Source: Winogradskyella tangerina (GTDB lineage: Bacteria > Bacteroidota > Bacteroidia > Flavobacteriales > Flavobacteriaceae). Taken from it: a stretch of DNA of 64,000 bases. The position numbers and the translations under genes were made by a program. Position 1 is the stretch's first letter; each line of letters starts with the position of its first letter. The stretch lies in the NCBI RefSeq assembly GCF_003260205.1, contig NZ_QERF01000007.1:211349-275348 (forward strand). Direction: 5' to 3'. Positions 26,696-35,009 of this stretch are shown piece by piece. The notes under the pieces are model-generated. The model worked only from the letters and a program-made list of their open reading frames with translations, made no database searches and had not been told where the DNA came from.

Positions 26696-26725
26696 TTGAA
26701 AAATCACTTTAATTCGTTAATTTAC
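26696..26725 (+). promoter_or_regulatory. Candidate promoter of the alpha-glucan cluster
   Basis: TTG (26696-26698), 19-nt spacer, TAATTTAC (26718-26725), a near match to TAnnTTTG, 42 bp before the first ATG of the glg cluster. Confidence 0.45.
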
Positions 26726-26767
26726 AGTTTCATTTATTGAGGCTATTTTCTTCGTAAAAATTAGATT

Positions 26768-27973
26768 ATGAAAGCATTATTTCTAACACGTGAATTCCCG
26801 CCATATGTTTATGGTGGCGCAGGTGTACATGTTGAATATTTGGCAAAGGAATTAGCCGAACTTATTGAAGTTGAAGTAAGAGCTTTTGGAGATCAGGACA
26901 AAAGTAGTAACTCATTGAGCGTGAAAGGGTATCCGTTCGAAGATGGGGTATTTGACATCAGTGATGATAAACTTAAAGCGGTTTTTAAAACGCTTAGTAC
27001 AGGCTTACATATGAACGCCCAATCTATCGACGCTGATATTGTTCACTGTCATACCTGGTATTCTCATTTTGCTGGGATTATGGCTAAATTGTGCTATGGT
27101 ACGCCTTTAGTTTTAACAACACATTCCCTAGAACCTTTAAGGCCTTGGAAGCGTGAGCAGTTAGGAAGAGGCTATGATGCTTCATCCTGGGTAGAAAAAA
27201 CAGCTATTGAAATGGCAGACTGTCTTATTGCGGTTTCCGAAGAAACCAAAGAAGATGTTTTAAAACATTTCGATGTCGATGAAGGAAAAATCCAGGTGGT
27301 TTACAATGGTATTGACCTTAAGGAATATGTGGTTGTAAATGAAACGGATGTGTTGGATCATTATGGAATTGATAAATCAAAACCGTATGTTCTTTTCGTT
27401 GGACGCATTACAAGGCAAAAAGGAATTATTCATTTGGTTAATGCAATCAAGTATATTGATGCCGACACTCAGGTCGTTTTATGCGCTGGAGCACCAGACA
27501 CAAAAGAAATTGCCAAAGAAATGGAAGATGCCGTTGCTGAAGCTTCAAAAAATAGAGACAATATTTTTTGGATCGACAAAATGCTTGAAAAGAAGGACGT
27601 CATTCAATTATATTCGCATGCCGACGTATTTTGTTGCCCTTCAATCTACGAGCCTTTTGGTATAATAAACATTGAAGCAATGGCTTGTGAAACTGCAGTT
27701 GTCGCTAGTGCTGTAGGAGGAATTAAGGAGGTGGTAGTAGAAGGAGAGACGGGTCTTCTAATTAATTTAGAGCAACAGTCTTCTGCACCTTTCGAACCTG
27801 TGAATCCCGATAAATTTTCCAGAGATTTAGCTTATGGAATCAATAAGCTTACGGCGAATAAAGAACTCAGAGATCAAATGGCTATTAAAGGAAGAAAGCG
27901 CGTGGAAGATTTTTTCGATTGGAAAGCCATCGCCAAACAAACCGTAGACATATATAAATCGTTAATAAAGTAG
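26768..27973 (+). CDS. glgM: Glycogen synthase-type GT4 (GlgM / actinobacterial GlgA-like)
   Basis: A 401-residue GT4-type glycosyltransferase. N-terminal F-L-T-R-E-F-P-P-Y-V-Y-G-G-A-G-V-H-V-E, H-C-H-T-W-Y at the acceptor site, V-G-R-I-T-R-Q-K-G-I in the donor domain and the E-x7-E motif within Y-E-P-F-G-I-I-N-I-E-A-M-A. This subfamily is the Corynebacterium-type glycogen synthase, which in mycobacteria (GlgM) makes maltose-1-phosphate from ADP-glucose and glucose-1-phosphate. It is followed 2 bp later by glgC (source of ADP-glucose) and then glgE, which uses maltose-1-phosphate, so the GlgM reaction is more likely than plain chain elongation; that step is inference. Confidence 0.8.
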   Translation: MKALFLTREFPPYVYGGAGVHVEYLAKELAELIEVEVRAFGDQDKSSNSLSVKGYPFEDGVFDISDDKLKAVFKTLSTGLHMNAQSIDADIVHCHTWYSHFAGIMAKLCYGTPLVLTTHSLEPLRPWKREQLGRGYDASSWVEKTAIEMADCLIAVSEETKEDVLKHFDVDEGKIQVVYNGIDLKEYVVVNETDVLDHYGIDKSKPYVLFVGRITRQKGIIHLVNAIKYIDADTQVVLCAGAPDTKEIAKEMEDAVAEASKNRDNIFWIDKMLEKKDVIQLYSHADVFCCPSIYEPFGIINIEAMACETAVVASAVGGIKEVVVEGETGLLINLEQQSSAPFEPVNPDKFSRDLAYGINKLTANKELRDQMAIKGRKRVEDFFDWKAIAKQTVDIYKSLIK

Positions 27974-27975
27974 CA

Positions 27976-29244
27976 ATGATTAATCAAAAAGTAATTAGCA
28001 TCATTTTGGGAGGTGGTCAAGGCTCGAGACTATATCCTCTCACCGCAAACCGTTCAAAACCAGCGGTGCCTATAGCTGGTAAGTACAGATTGGTAGATAT
28101 ACCAATTTCAAACTGTATCAATTCAGACATTAAAAGAATGTATGTCTTAACGCAGTTCAATTCAGCTTCGCTGAATAGGCATATAAAAAACACTTATCAT
28201 TTTAGTTTTTTTAGTACAGCTTTTGTTGATGTTTTAGCCGCAGAGCAAACTATTAATAGCGACAAATGGTTTCAGGGAACAGCTGATGCAGTGCGTCAAA
28301 GTATGCACCATTTATTGCAGCACGATTTCAAGTATGTGCTTATCCTTTCTGGAGATCAGTTGTATCAAATGGATTACAATAAAATGGTTGAGGCACATGA
28401 AGAAAGTGGAGCAGAAATCTCTATTGCTACGCAGCCTGTAAATGGCAAAGATGCTACTTCATTTGGCATATTAAAGACGGACGATAACAATATCATTCAA
28501 TCATTTATTGAAAAACCAGATGCATCATTATTGCCAGAATGGACGTCACCCGTGAGCGAAGAAATGAAAAATGAAGGGCGATTATACCTTGCTTCAATGG
28601 GCATTTATATATTTAACCGTGATCTGCTTGTTCAGCTTATGGAAGAACCAGATAAGGTTGATTTTGGTAAAGAGATCATTCCAGATGCGATAAAAAATCA
28701 CAAAACACTGAGCTATCAATTTGAAGGCTACTGGACTGATATTGGTAATATTGACTCCTTCTTCGAGGCAAATTTGGGACTCACAGACGAAATCCCAAAG
28801 TTTAACCTTTACGATAATACGCAGCGAATCTATACGAATGCAAGAATTTTACCTACCTCAAAAATATCGGGAACTTTATTAGACAGAACCGTAATTTCTG
28901 AGGGATGTTTAATCCATGCTGCAAAAATTGAACGTTCAGTAATCGGAATTAGGTCAAGAATTGGTGCGGAGTCCACGGTAATTAATTGTTATATGATGGG
29001 TAATGATCATTACGAATCCCTTGAAGAAGTAGAAAAAAACAATATCAAAATTTATATGGGTATTGGTGAGCGTTGCTTTATTAAAAATGTAATATTAGAT
29101 AAGAATTGCAGAATCGGTGACGATGTGCGGATTAACGGCGGTAGCCATCTCGAAGATGTTGAAACCGAAAATTACTTCGTGAAAGATGGAATCGTAGTAG
29201 TAAAGAAAGACGCCATAATTCCTTCAAAAACGATCATTCAATAA
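27976..29244 (+). CDS. glgC: Glucose-1-phosphate adenylyltransferase
   Basis: Makes ADP-glucose from glucose-1-phosphate and ATP. 422 residues: nucleotidyltransferase domain with G-G-G-Q-G-S-R-L-Y-P-L-T and R-S-K-P-A-V-P, the F-Q-G-T-A-D-A-V-R-Q motif and S-G-D-Q-L-Y near residue 118, then the sugar site S-F-I-E-K-P, and a C-terminal left-handed beta-helix (about residues 290-420; R-I-G-A, C-R-I-G-D-D-V-R-I). Full length. Starts 2 bp after the glgM-like gene, so they are translationally linked. Confidence 0.93.
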   Translation: MINQKVISIILGGGQGSRLYPLTANRSKPAVPIAGKYRLVDIPISNCINSDIKRMYVLTQFNSASLNRHIKNTYHFSFFSTAFVDVLAAEQTINSDKWFQGTADAVRQSMHHLLQHDFKYVLILSGDQLYQMDYNKMVEAHEESGAEISIATQPVNGKDATSFGILKTDDNNIIQSFIEKPDASLLPEWTSPVSEEMKNEGRLYLASMGIYIFNRDLLVQLMEEPDKVDFGKEIIPDAIKNHKTLSYQFEGYWTDIGNIDSFFEANLGLTDEIPKFNLYDNTQRIYTNARILPTSKISGTLLDRTVISEGCLIHAAKIERSVIGIRSRIGAESTVINCYMMGNDHYESLEEVEKNNIKIYMGIGERCFIKNVILDKNCRIGDDVRINGGSHLEDVETENYFVKDGIVVVKKDAIIPSKTIIQ

Positions 29245-29371
29245 CCATTTTTAGCTTTTTTCAAAATAGTTATCCAATTCAAACGTTGTAGTTCTTCTAC
29301 AGATTTTAATAGCTTTTATATGTCAGGATTGTATAGTACTTTCGTGGCGTAATAAACTTTCAACCAAGACT

Positions 29372-31312
29372 ATGTACAACCAAAGGCGAGTAGTTATAGA
29401 CGCAGTTAGACCTCAAATAAACTGCGGTGAATTTTTCATAAAACGTATTGTAAACGAAGTTGTAAATGTCGATGCGCATGTTGTCGTTGACGGACATGAC
29501 GTTATTGCTGCTTCGGTTTTATTTAAACATGAAAAGGCTAGAAAGTGGAATGAAGCCAGAATGCACCATGTGGTTAATGACGAATGGAAAACATCATTTG
29601 TTGTTGAAAAACAAGGGTTCTATAGTTATAAAGTGCAAGGTTGGGTAGATTATGGTTTGAATTGGCAGCACGGTATAGAACGAAAGATCGACGACAATCA
29701 ACACGTAAAATCAGAATTGCTTGAAGGTATTTTGTATTTGAAACCCTTGATTAAAAAAGCAACCAAGGAAGAACAGAATTACCTCAATTACTGTATTGAT
29801 GCGTTTGAAGACGAATCTAAATATAATGAAGCGATTAAGGAAGCGGTGAGCTCTGAACTTCATGAAATATTCGTTAAATATCCTGAAAAGCATTTAGCAA
29901 ACGAATCTAAAGAGCTTCAGATCTATGTGGATCGAAAAAAAGCATTATTCAGCACATGGTATGAATTTTTCCCTAGGTCTTCGTCAGAAGTTGAAGGTCA
30001 ACACGGTACATTCAAGGATTGTGAGCGATTATTACCGCGAATTGCAGAAATGGGATTCGATACCTTATACTTTCCGCCAGTTCATCCCATAGGTGAGGTT
30101 AATAGAAAAGGTCGAAACAATACCACAGAGGCTAATGATGATGATTCAGGGTCTACATGGGGAATTGGTTCAAAGCATGGAGGACATAAGGATATTCATC
30201 CACAATTAGGGTCGCTTGAAGACTTCAAAACCTTAGTTAAGAAAGCAAAAGAATTAAATATAGAGGTGGCAATGGACTATGCCTTACAGGCTGCGCCAGA
30301 TCATCCATGGGTAACAGAACACCCAGATTGGTTTAAGTGGCGTCCAGATGGTACGGTTCAATATGCAGAAAATCCACCTAAAAAATATCAAGATATATTG
30401 CCGATCTATTGGGAAAGCAAGGACTATAAAAACCTTTGGCAAGAATGTTTAGATATTTTATTGTATTGGGTAGAGGAGTGCGGGATCAATATCTTCAGGG
30501 TAGATAATCCGCATACAAAACCTTACTATTTTTGGAATTGGGCTATTTCCGAAGTAAAGAAAAAGCATCCAGATGTGTTGTTTTTATCCGAGGCCTTTAC
30601 CAAACCAAAGGTAATGCAACAACTTGCAAAACAAGGATACACACAATCCTATACGTATTTCACATGGCGGAATACAAAACACGAACTGATGGAATATCTG
30701 ACAGAGTTAACTCAGACCGATCAGCGTGAATATATGCGTCCTAATTTTTGGCCAAATACGCCAGACATCAATCCTTATCACCTTCAAGCTTCAAACGAAT
30801 CAAAATACATCCAGCGCTATGTTTTAGCTGCTACATTAAGTTCAAACATAGGAATTTATGGCCCTGTATTTGAACAAATGATTGATGATGCAATTCCAGG
30901 GAAGGAAGAATACTATATGTCTGAAAAATTCGAAGTAAAACATTACGATTGGAATGTTCAGAATAAGTTAACAACCATCATTTCGAGAGTTAATCAAATT
31001 CGTCATCAACACGAAGCTTTACAACAAACGAATAACATAAAATTCTGTCATATCGAGAATGACAATTTAATGGCGTACTACAAATGGAATGAAGACCGCA
31101 GCGACGAGTTATTGATCATTGTAAGTTTAGACCATTACTATTTACAACAAGGAACCGTGCAGTTGCCACTTGCCGAATTAGGTATTCATGCTGGGCATCA
31201 AATTACTGTTAATGATTTAGTTACTGGAAGCAGTTATAATTGGCACAGCGAATGGAATTTTGTAGAGTTGCACCCAACCTTACCATTTCATATCTTTAAG
31301 ATAAATAAATAG
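29372..31312 (+). CDS. glgE: Alpha-1,4-glucan:maltose-1-phosphate maltosyltransferase
   Basis: GH13 subfamily 3 enzyme of 646 residues that adds maltose units from maltose-1-phosphate to alpha-glucan ends. N-terminal domain N and domain S (about residues 1-200), then the catalytic barrel with Y-F-P-P-V-H-P-I-G, the nucleophile D378 in F-R-V-D-N-P-H-T-K-P and acid/base E407 in L-S-E-A-F-T-K-P. The spacing of 29 residues equals that of the characterised Streptomyces enzyme. It follows glgC after 127 bp and precedes maltokinase by 2 bp. Confidence 0.93.
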   Translation: MYNQRRVVIDAVRPQINCGEFFIKRIVNEVVNVDAHVVVDGHDVIAASVLFKHEKARKWNEARMHHVVNDEWKTSFVVEKQGFYSYKVQGWVDYGLNWQHGIERKIDDNQHVKSELLEGILYLKPLIKKATKEEQNYLNYCIDAFEDESKYNEAIKEAVSSELHEIFVKYPEKHLANESKELQIYVDRKKALFSTWYEFFPRSSSEVEGQHGTFKDCERLLPRIAEMGFDTLYFPPVHPIGEVNRKGRNNTTEANDDDSGSTWGIGSKHGGHKDIHPQLGSLEDFKTLVKKAKELNIEVAMDYALQAAPDHPWVTEHPDWFKWRPDGTVQYAENPPKKYQDILPIYWESKDYKNLWQECLDILLYWVEECGINIFRVDNPHTKPYYFWNWAISEVKKKHPDVLFLSEAFTKPKVMQQLAKQGYTQSYTYFTWRNTKHELMEYLTELTQTDQREYMRPNFWPNTPDINPYHLQASNESKYIQRYVLAATLSSNIGIYGPVFEQMIDDAIPGKEEYYMSEKFEVKHYDWNVQNKLTTIISRVNQIRHQHEALQQTNNIKFCHIENDNLMAYYKWNEDRSDELLIIVSLDHYYLQQGTVQLPLAELGIHAGHQITVNDLVTGSSYNWHSEWNFVELHPTLPFHIFKINK

Positions 31313-31314
31313 AA

Positions 31315-32946
31315 ATGACCAAGAAGAAATCCACCACTGTTAATCTGAAAACACCGTACAATTTTGATGTGCAGTGGGAGCAATTAATGGAAAATGAGGA
31401 TTTTGTAAAGACTTTTCTGTCTGATGTTCTCGAGAATTACATTGTAAAGCAACGCTGGTATGGCGGTAAATCGAGTAAACTCAAATATATAGAACTGGCT
31501 GAATATTTCAGAATTCAACAGAATGAGGAGGTTTACTACGGTCTTATTTTAGAGGTCAACTTTTACGAGGCCTTCTATCAGCATTACTTCTTGCCGATTG
31601 CTTTTGTTTCGGATGAAAGTTTTGCTAAAGATGATCGCATACTTCCTATAAGTATTCAGAATCAAGAAGGCTACATCATTGATGCTATTAACCTCGAAGC
31701 TTTTAGAAAAGTTGTTTTTGAACGAATTCTAACCGCAGTCCCTAAAGATAGAACACGCGTTCAATACAAAAAGAGCATTCTATTTAAGGATTGCCAATAT
31801 GAATCGTCGCGATTTATGGGTATGGAGCAAAGTAATACTTCGATTATTTATAACGAGAAGTATGTTTTGAAGTTCTTCAGACGTATCTATGCTGATCGCA
31901 ATCCAGACTACGAAATGAGTCGTTTCTTGTCTGAAAAGAAAGATTTTAAAAATACACCAGCCTATCTGGGAAGTGTTCAAATTAAAGATCAGGAAAACAC
32001 TAATATCACCATCGCATTAATGAACGAATTAGTGCCCAATCAAGGTGATGCTTGGGATTACATGCTGAAAGAACTCTTCAAGGTTTTTACCAATCTTGAA
32101 ACAAAGAATATAGATATTAAATCCCTTCCTGTTGCTAATCGTTTTGAGCGCATGACCATTAGAGACATTCCGCCACAGATTATTGATTGGGTAGGCTTAA
32201 ATGTGTTTACAAAAATTCAGACTTTAGCACAGCGCACAGCAGAAATGCACATTGCTTTAGGTTCTGAGTTTGAAGACACCTCATTCACGCCAGCACGCTT
32301 TAATGGCGATTATACGGTTTGGTTAAAAAATAGACTTTTATATCAATTTCAAAACCGATTAAATGCTGTTGAAAATAATTTGCATAAGCTTGAAGGTTTA
32401 GCCTTAGAATTAGCGAATGAATTCTTAGAAAAAAAGAATGAAATACGAAAACGCTTTGTGAATTTCGACTGGACCAAACTTAAGGGCGAAAGACTAAGAG
32501 TACATGGTGACTATCATTTAGGACAAGTTTTAGTTCAGGATGATGATTTTTATATCCTCGATTTTGAAGGTGAACCTGAAAGCACCATTCGAGATCGTAA
32601 AGTGAAACAGCCGCCATTAAAGGACGTGGCAGGATTATTCAGATCTTTTCATTATGCGATCTATGCAACTATTTTCAATAATTTGAACAGCTACAATCAT
32701 TCTCAGGATCAGTTATTTGAGGCTGGAGAAATTTTATATCGATATCTCAAAAATGTGTTTTTAGGCACTTATGTTGTTGAGATTCAGAATGCAAACATAA
32801 ACATTGGCTATAACCAAGAACGTATATTTTTATTGAAATATGCTATGCTAGAAAAAGCAGTCTACGAGTTAGGTTATGAGCTAAATTCTCGTCCGAGATG
32901 GGCGGTAATTCCACTTAAAGGAATTTCAAACATTATCAACCACTAA
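31315..32946 (+). CDS. mak: Maltokinase (Mak/Pep2 family)
   Basis: ATP-dependent kinase of 543 residues that would make maltose-1-phosphate from maltose. The N-terminal cap has the Mak signature K-Q-R-W-Y-G-G-K (about residues 45-52); the C-terminal lobe has the catalytic H-G-D-Y-H-L-G-Q (H397-D399) and the metal site D-F-E-G-E-P (D416). In many bacteria this domain is fused to trehalose synthase (TreS), and such stand-alone genes are sometimes misnamed trehalose synthase; no TreS barrel is present here. It is tightly packed between glgE (2 bp) and glgB (3 bp). Confidence 0.88.
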   Translation: MTKKKSTTVNLKTPYNFDVQWEQLMENEDFVKTFLSDVLENYIVKQRWYGGKSSKLKYIELAEYFRIQQNEEVYYGLILEVNFYEAFYQHYFLPIAFVSDESFAKDDRILPISIQNQEGYIIDAINLEAFRKVVFERILTAVPKDRTRVQYKKSILFKDCQYESSRFMGMEQSNTSIIYNEKYVLKFFRRIYADRNPDYEMSRFLSEKKDFKNTPAYLGSVQIKDQENTNITIALMNELVPNQGDAWDYMLKELFKVFTNLETKNIDIKSLPVANRFERMTIRDIPPQIIDWVGLNVFTKIQTLAQRTAEMHIALGSEFEDTSFTPARFNGDYTVWLKNRLLYQFQNRLNAVENNLHKLEGLALELANEFLEKKNEIRKRFVNFDWTKLKGERLRVHGDYHLGQVLVQDDDFYILDFEGEPESTIRDRKVKQPPLKDVAGLFRSFHYAIYATIFNNLNSYNHSQDQLFEAGEILYRYLKNVFLGTYVVEIQNANINIGYNQERIFLLKYAMLEKAVYELGYELNSRPRWAVIPLKGISNIINH

Positions 32947-32949
32947 TTT

Positions 32950-34860
32950 ATGGCAGAAGTTATTGCACACAGTTTATTTACAGATTTTGATATAGATCTG
33001 TTCAAGTCAGGTAAGCACTACCGATTATACGAAAAATTCGGTTCTCATATTACCACTGTAAATGGTGTTGAAGGCACCTATTTTGCAGTTTGGGCTCCTA
33101 GTGCCAAGTCTGTTTCAGTTGTAGGCGATTTTAATTATTGGCTTGAAGGCGACCATAAATTAATGGTACGATGGGATGAAAGCGGTATTTGGGAAGGATT
33201 CATACCTGGCGTTGGTAAAGGCAATAAGTACAAGTATAAGATTCACAGTCACCATAACGACATAAAAACTGAAAAGGCAGATCCATATGCAAGACGATGT
33301 GAGCATCCGCCTCAAACAGCTTCGATCGTTTGGGACGACGATTACAGCTGGAAAGACAGCAAATGGATGAAAAATCGTAAAGATCACAATGCGATTGATG
33401 CGCCATTTTCGGTGTACGAAGTGCATTTGGGATCTTGGAAAAAACAAGTTGAAGAAAACCGGTTTTTATCTTACACAGAATTGGCGGACGAATTGGTGAC
33501 GTATGTTAAAGAAATGAATTTTACTCATGTGGAGTTAATGCCAGTTATGGAATATCCTTATGATCCTTCATGGGGTTATCAACTTACAGGATATTTTGCG
33601 CCGACTTCGCGCTTTGGTTATCCTGAAGAATTCAAATTGTTAGTAGATAAGTTACATCAAAACGATATCGGAATTATCTTAGATTGGGTACCATCACATT
33701 TCCCTGAAGATGCTCATGGTTTAGGTTTCTTTGACGGTTCTTCCTTATACGAACATCCCGATCGCCGCAAAGGCTATCATCCAGATTGGAAAAGTTTGAT
33801 TTTTAACTACGGCCGTAATGAGGTTAAATCTTTCCTCATCAGTAATGCGATATTTTGGTTAGATCAATTCCATGCTGATGGTCTAAGAGTAGATGCCGTG
33901 GCCTCTATGTTGTTTTTAGATTACAGTAGGGAAGAAGGTGAATGGGAACCAAATATGTTTGGAGGTCGCGAAAATTTAGAAGCCATTTCCTTTATGCGCG
34001 AAATGAACGAGGCCGTATATAGTGCGTTCCCAGATGTTCAAACGATTGCAGAAGAATCGACGTCATTCCCAATGGTATCAAAGCCAACGTATCTCGGTGG
34101 ACTAGGATTTGGTATGAAATGGATGATGGGTTGGATGCACGATACCTTGCAGTACTTCGCCAAAGAACCTATTTACAGAAGACATCATCAAAATGATCTT
34201 ACCTTCAGTATGACCTATGCTTTTACGGAAAACTTCATGTTGCCTTTAAGTCATGACGAAGTCGTTTATGGAAAGCGCTCTATTTTAGGAAGAATGCCTG
34301 GTGATGAATGGCAACGATTTGCAAACTTGAGATTACTGTATTCGTATATGTTTACACATCCTGGGACAAACCTATTGTTTCAAGGTGCTGAATTTGGTCA
34401 GAGTGAAGAATGGAATTTCCAAGAAAGTTTAGACTGGCACTTGTTACAATACAGTCCGCATAAAGGCGTACAAACCTTAATCAAGGATTTGAACACATTT
34501 TATAAGAAAGAGCCGGCCTTATATGAAAAACAATTCTCGGGAGAAGGTTTTGAATGGATAGACTACAACGATGCTGAGAATTCTGTATTGGTTTATATTC
34601 GAAAAGGTCACGACAAGGAGAACGATCTTATTATTGCTTGTAATATGACTCCAGTACCTCGAGAAAACTACAAGATGGGCGTTCCTAGAAAAGGAAAACT
34701 CAAAGAGGTGTTCAATAGTGACTTGAAGAAATATTTCGGATCTGGTGAGTATAAAAATAAAGTACAATCAACAAAGTCTGAACCTTGGCAATTTAGAGAT
34801 GATTCGGTTGAAATTAACATTCCGCCACTTGGAATGGTAGTCTTTAAATACTCAAAATAA
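32950..34860 (+). CDS. glgB: 1,4-alpha-glucan branching enzyme
   Basis: Introduces alpha-1,6 branches into glucan. 636 residues: N-terminal carbohydrate-binding domain (about residues 15-125; G-T-Y-F-A-V-W-A-P-S-A), GH13 barrel with V-E-L-M-P-V, nucleophile D315 in G-L-R-V-D-A-V-A-S-M, acid/base in I-A-E-E-S-T, and S-H-D-E-V; C-terminal beta domain ending in G-M-V-V-F-K-Y. Shorter than the E. coli enzyme because one N-terminal module is missing, which is normal for many branching enzymes. Last of the tightly spaced glg genes; the GH31 gene follows after 149 bp. Confidence 0.93.
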   Translation: MAEVIAHSLFTDFDIDLFKSGKHYRLYEKFGSHITTVNGVEGTYFAVWAPSAKSVSVVGDFNYWLEGDHKLMVRWDESGIWEGFIPGVGKGNKYKYKIHSHHNDIKTEKADPYARRCEHPPQTASIVWDDDYSWKDSKWMKNRKDHNAIDAPFSVYEVHLGSWKKQVEENRFLSYTELADELVTYVKEMNFTHVELMPVMEYPYDPSWGYQLTGYFAPTSRFGYPEEFKLLVDKLHQNDIGIILDWVPSHFPEDAHGLGFFDGSSLYEHPDRRKGYHPDWKSLIFNYGRNEVKSFLISNAIFWLDQFHADGLRVDAVASMLFLDYSREEGEWEPNMFGGRENLEAISFMREMNEAVYSAFPDVQTIAEESTSFPMVSKPTYLGGLGFGMKWMMGWMHDTLQYFAKEPIYRRHHQNDLTFSMTYAFTENFMLPLSHDEVVYGKRSILGRMPGDEWQRFANLRLLYSYMFTHPGTNLLFQGAEFGQSEEWNFQESLDWHLLQYSPHKGVQTLIKDLNTFYKKEPALYEKQFSGEGFEWIDYNDAENSVLVYIRKGHDKENDLIIACNMTPVPRENYKMGVPRKGKLKEVFNSDLKKYFGSGEYKNKVQSTKSEPWQFRDDSVEINIPPLGMVVFKYSK

Positions 34861-35009
34861 TTCTTAAAAAACAGGCTAAAAAACTGACATTTCAATTAAA
34901 TAAGTCTCCGAAATCGATGTAGTTGACAATTCTGAATAAAAAGAATTGCATACACTTTCTTAAGTTCTAATTTTTCCGTTTTTTTACGTGATTTACCTAA
35001 AATCTAGCT

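Noticed and set aside
31315..32946. Trehalose synthase
   Set aside because: Only the maltokinase part of the frequent TreS-Mak fusion is present; there is no GH13 barrel.
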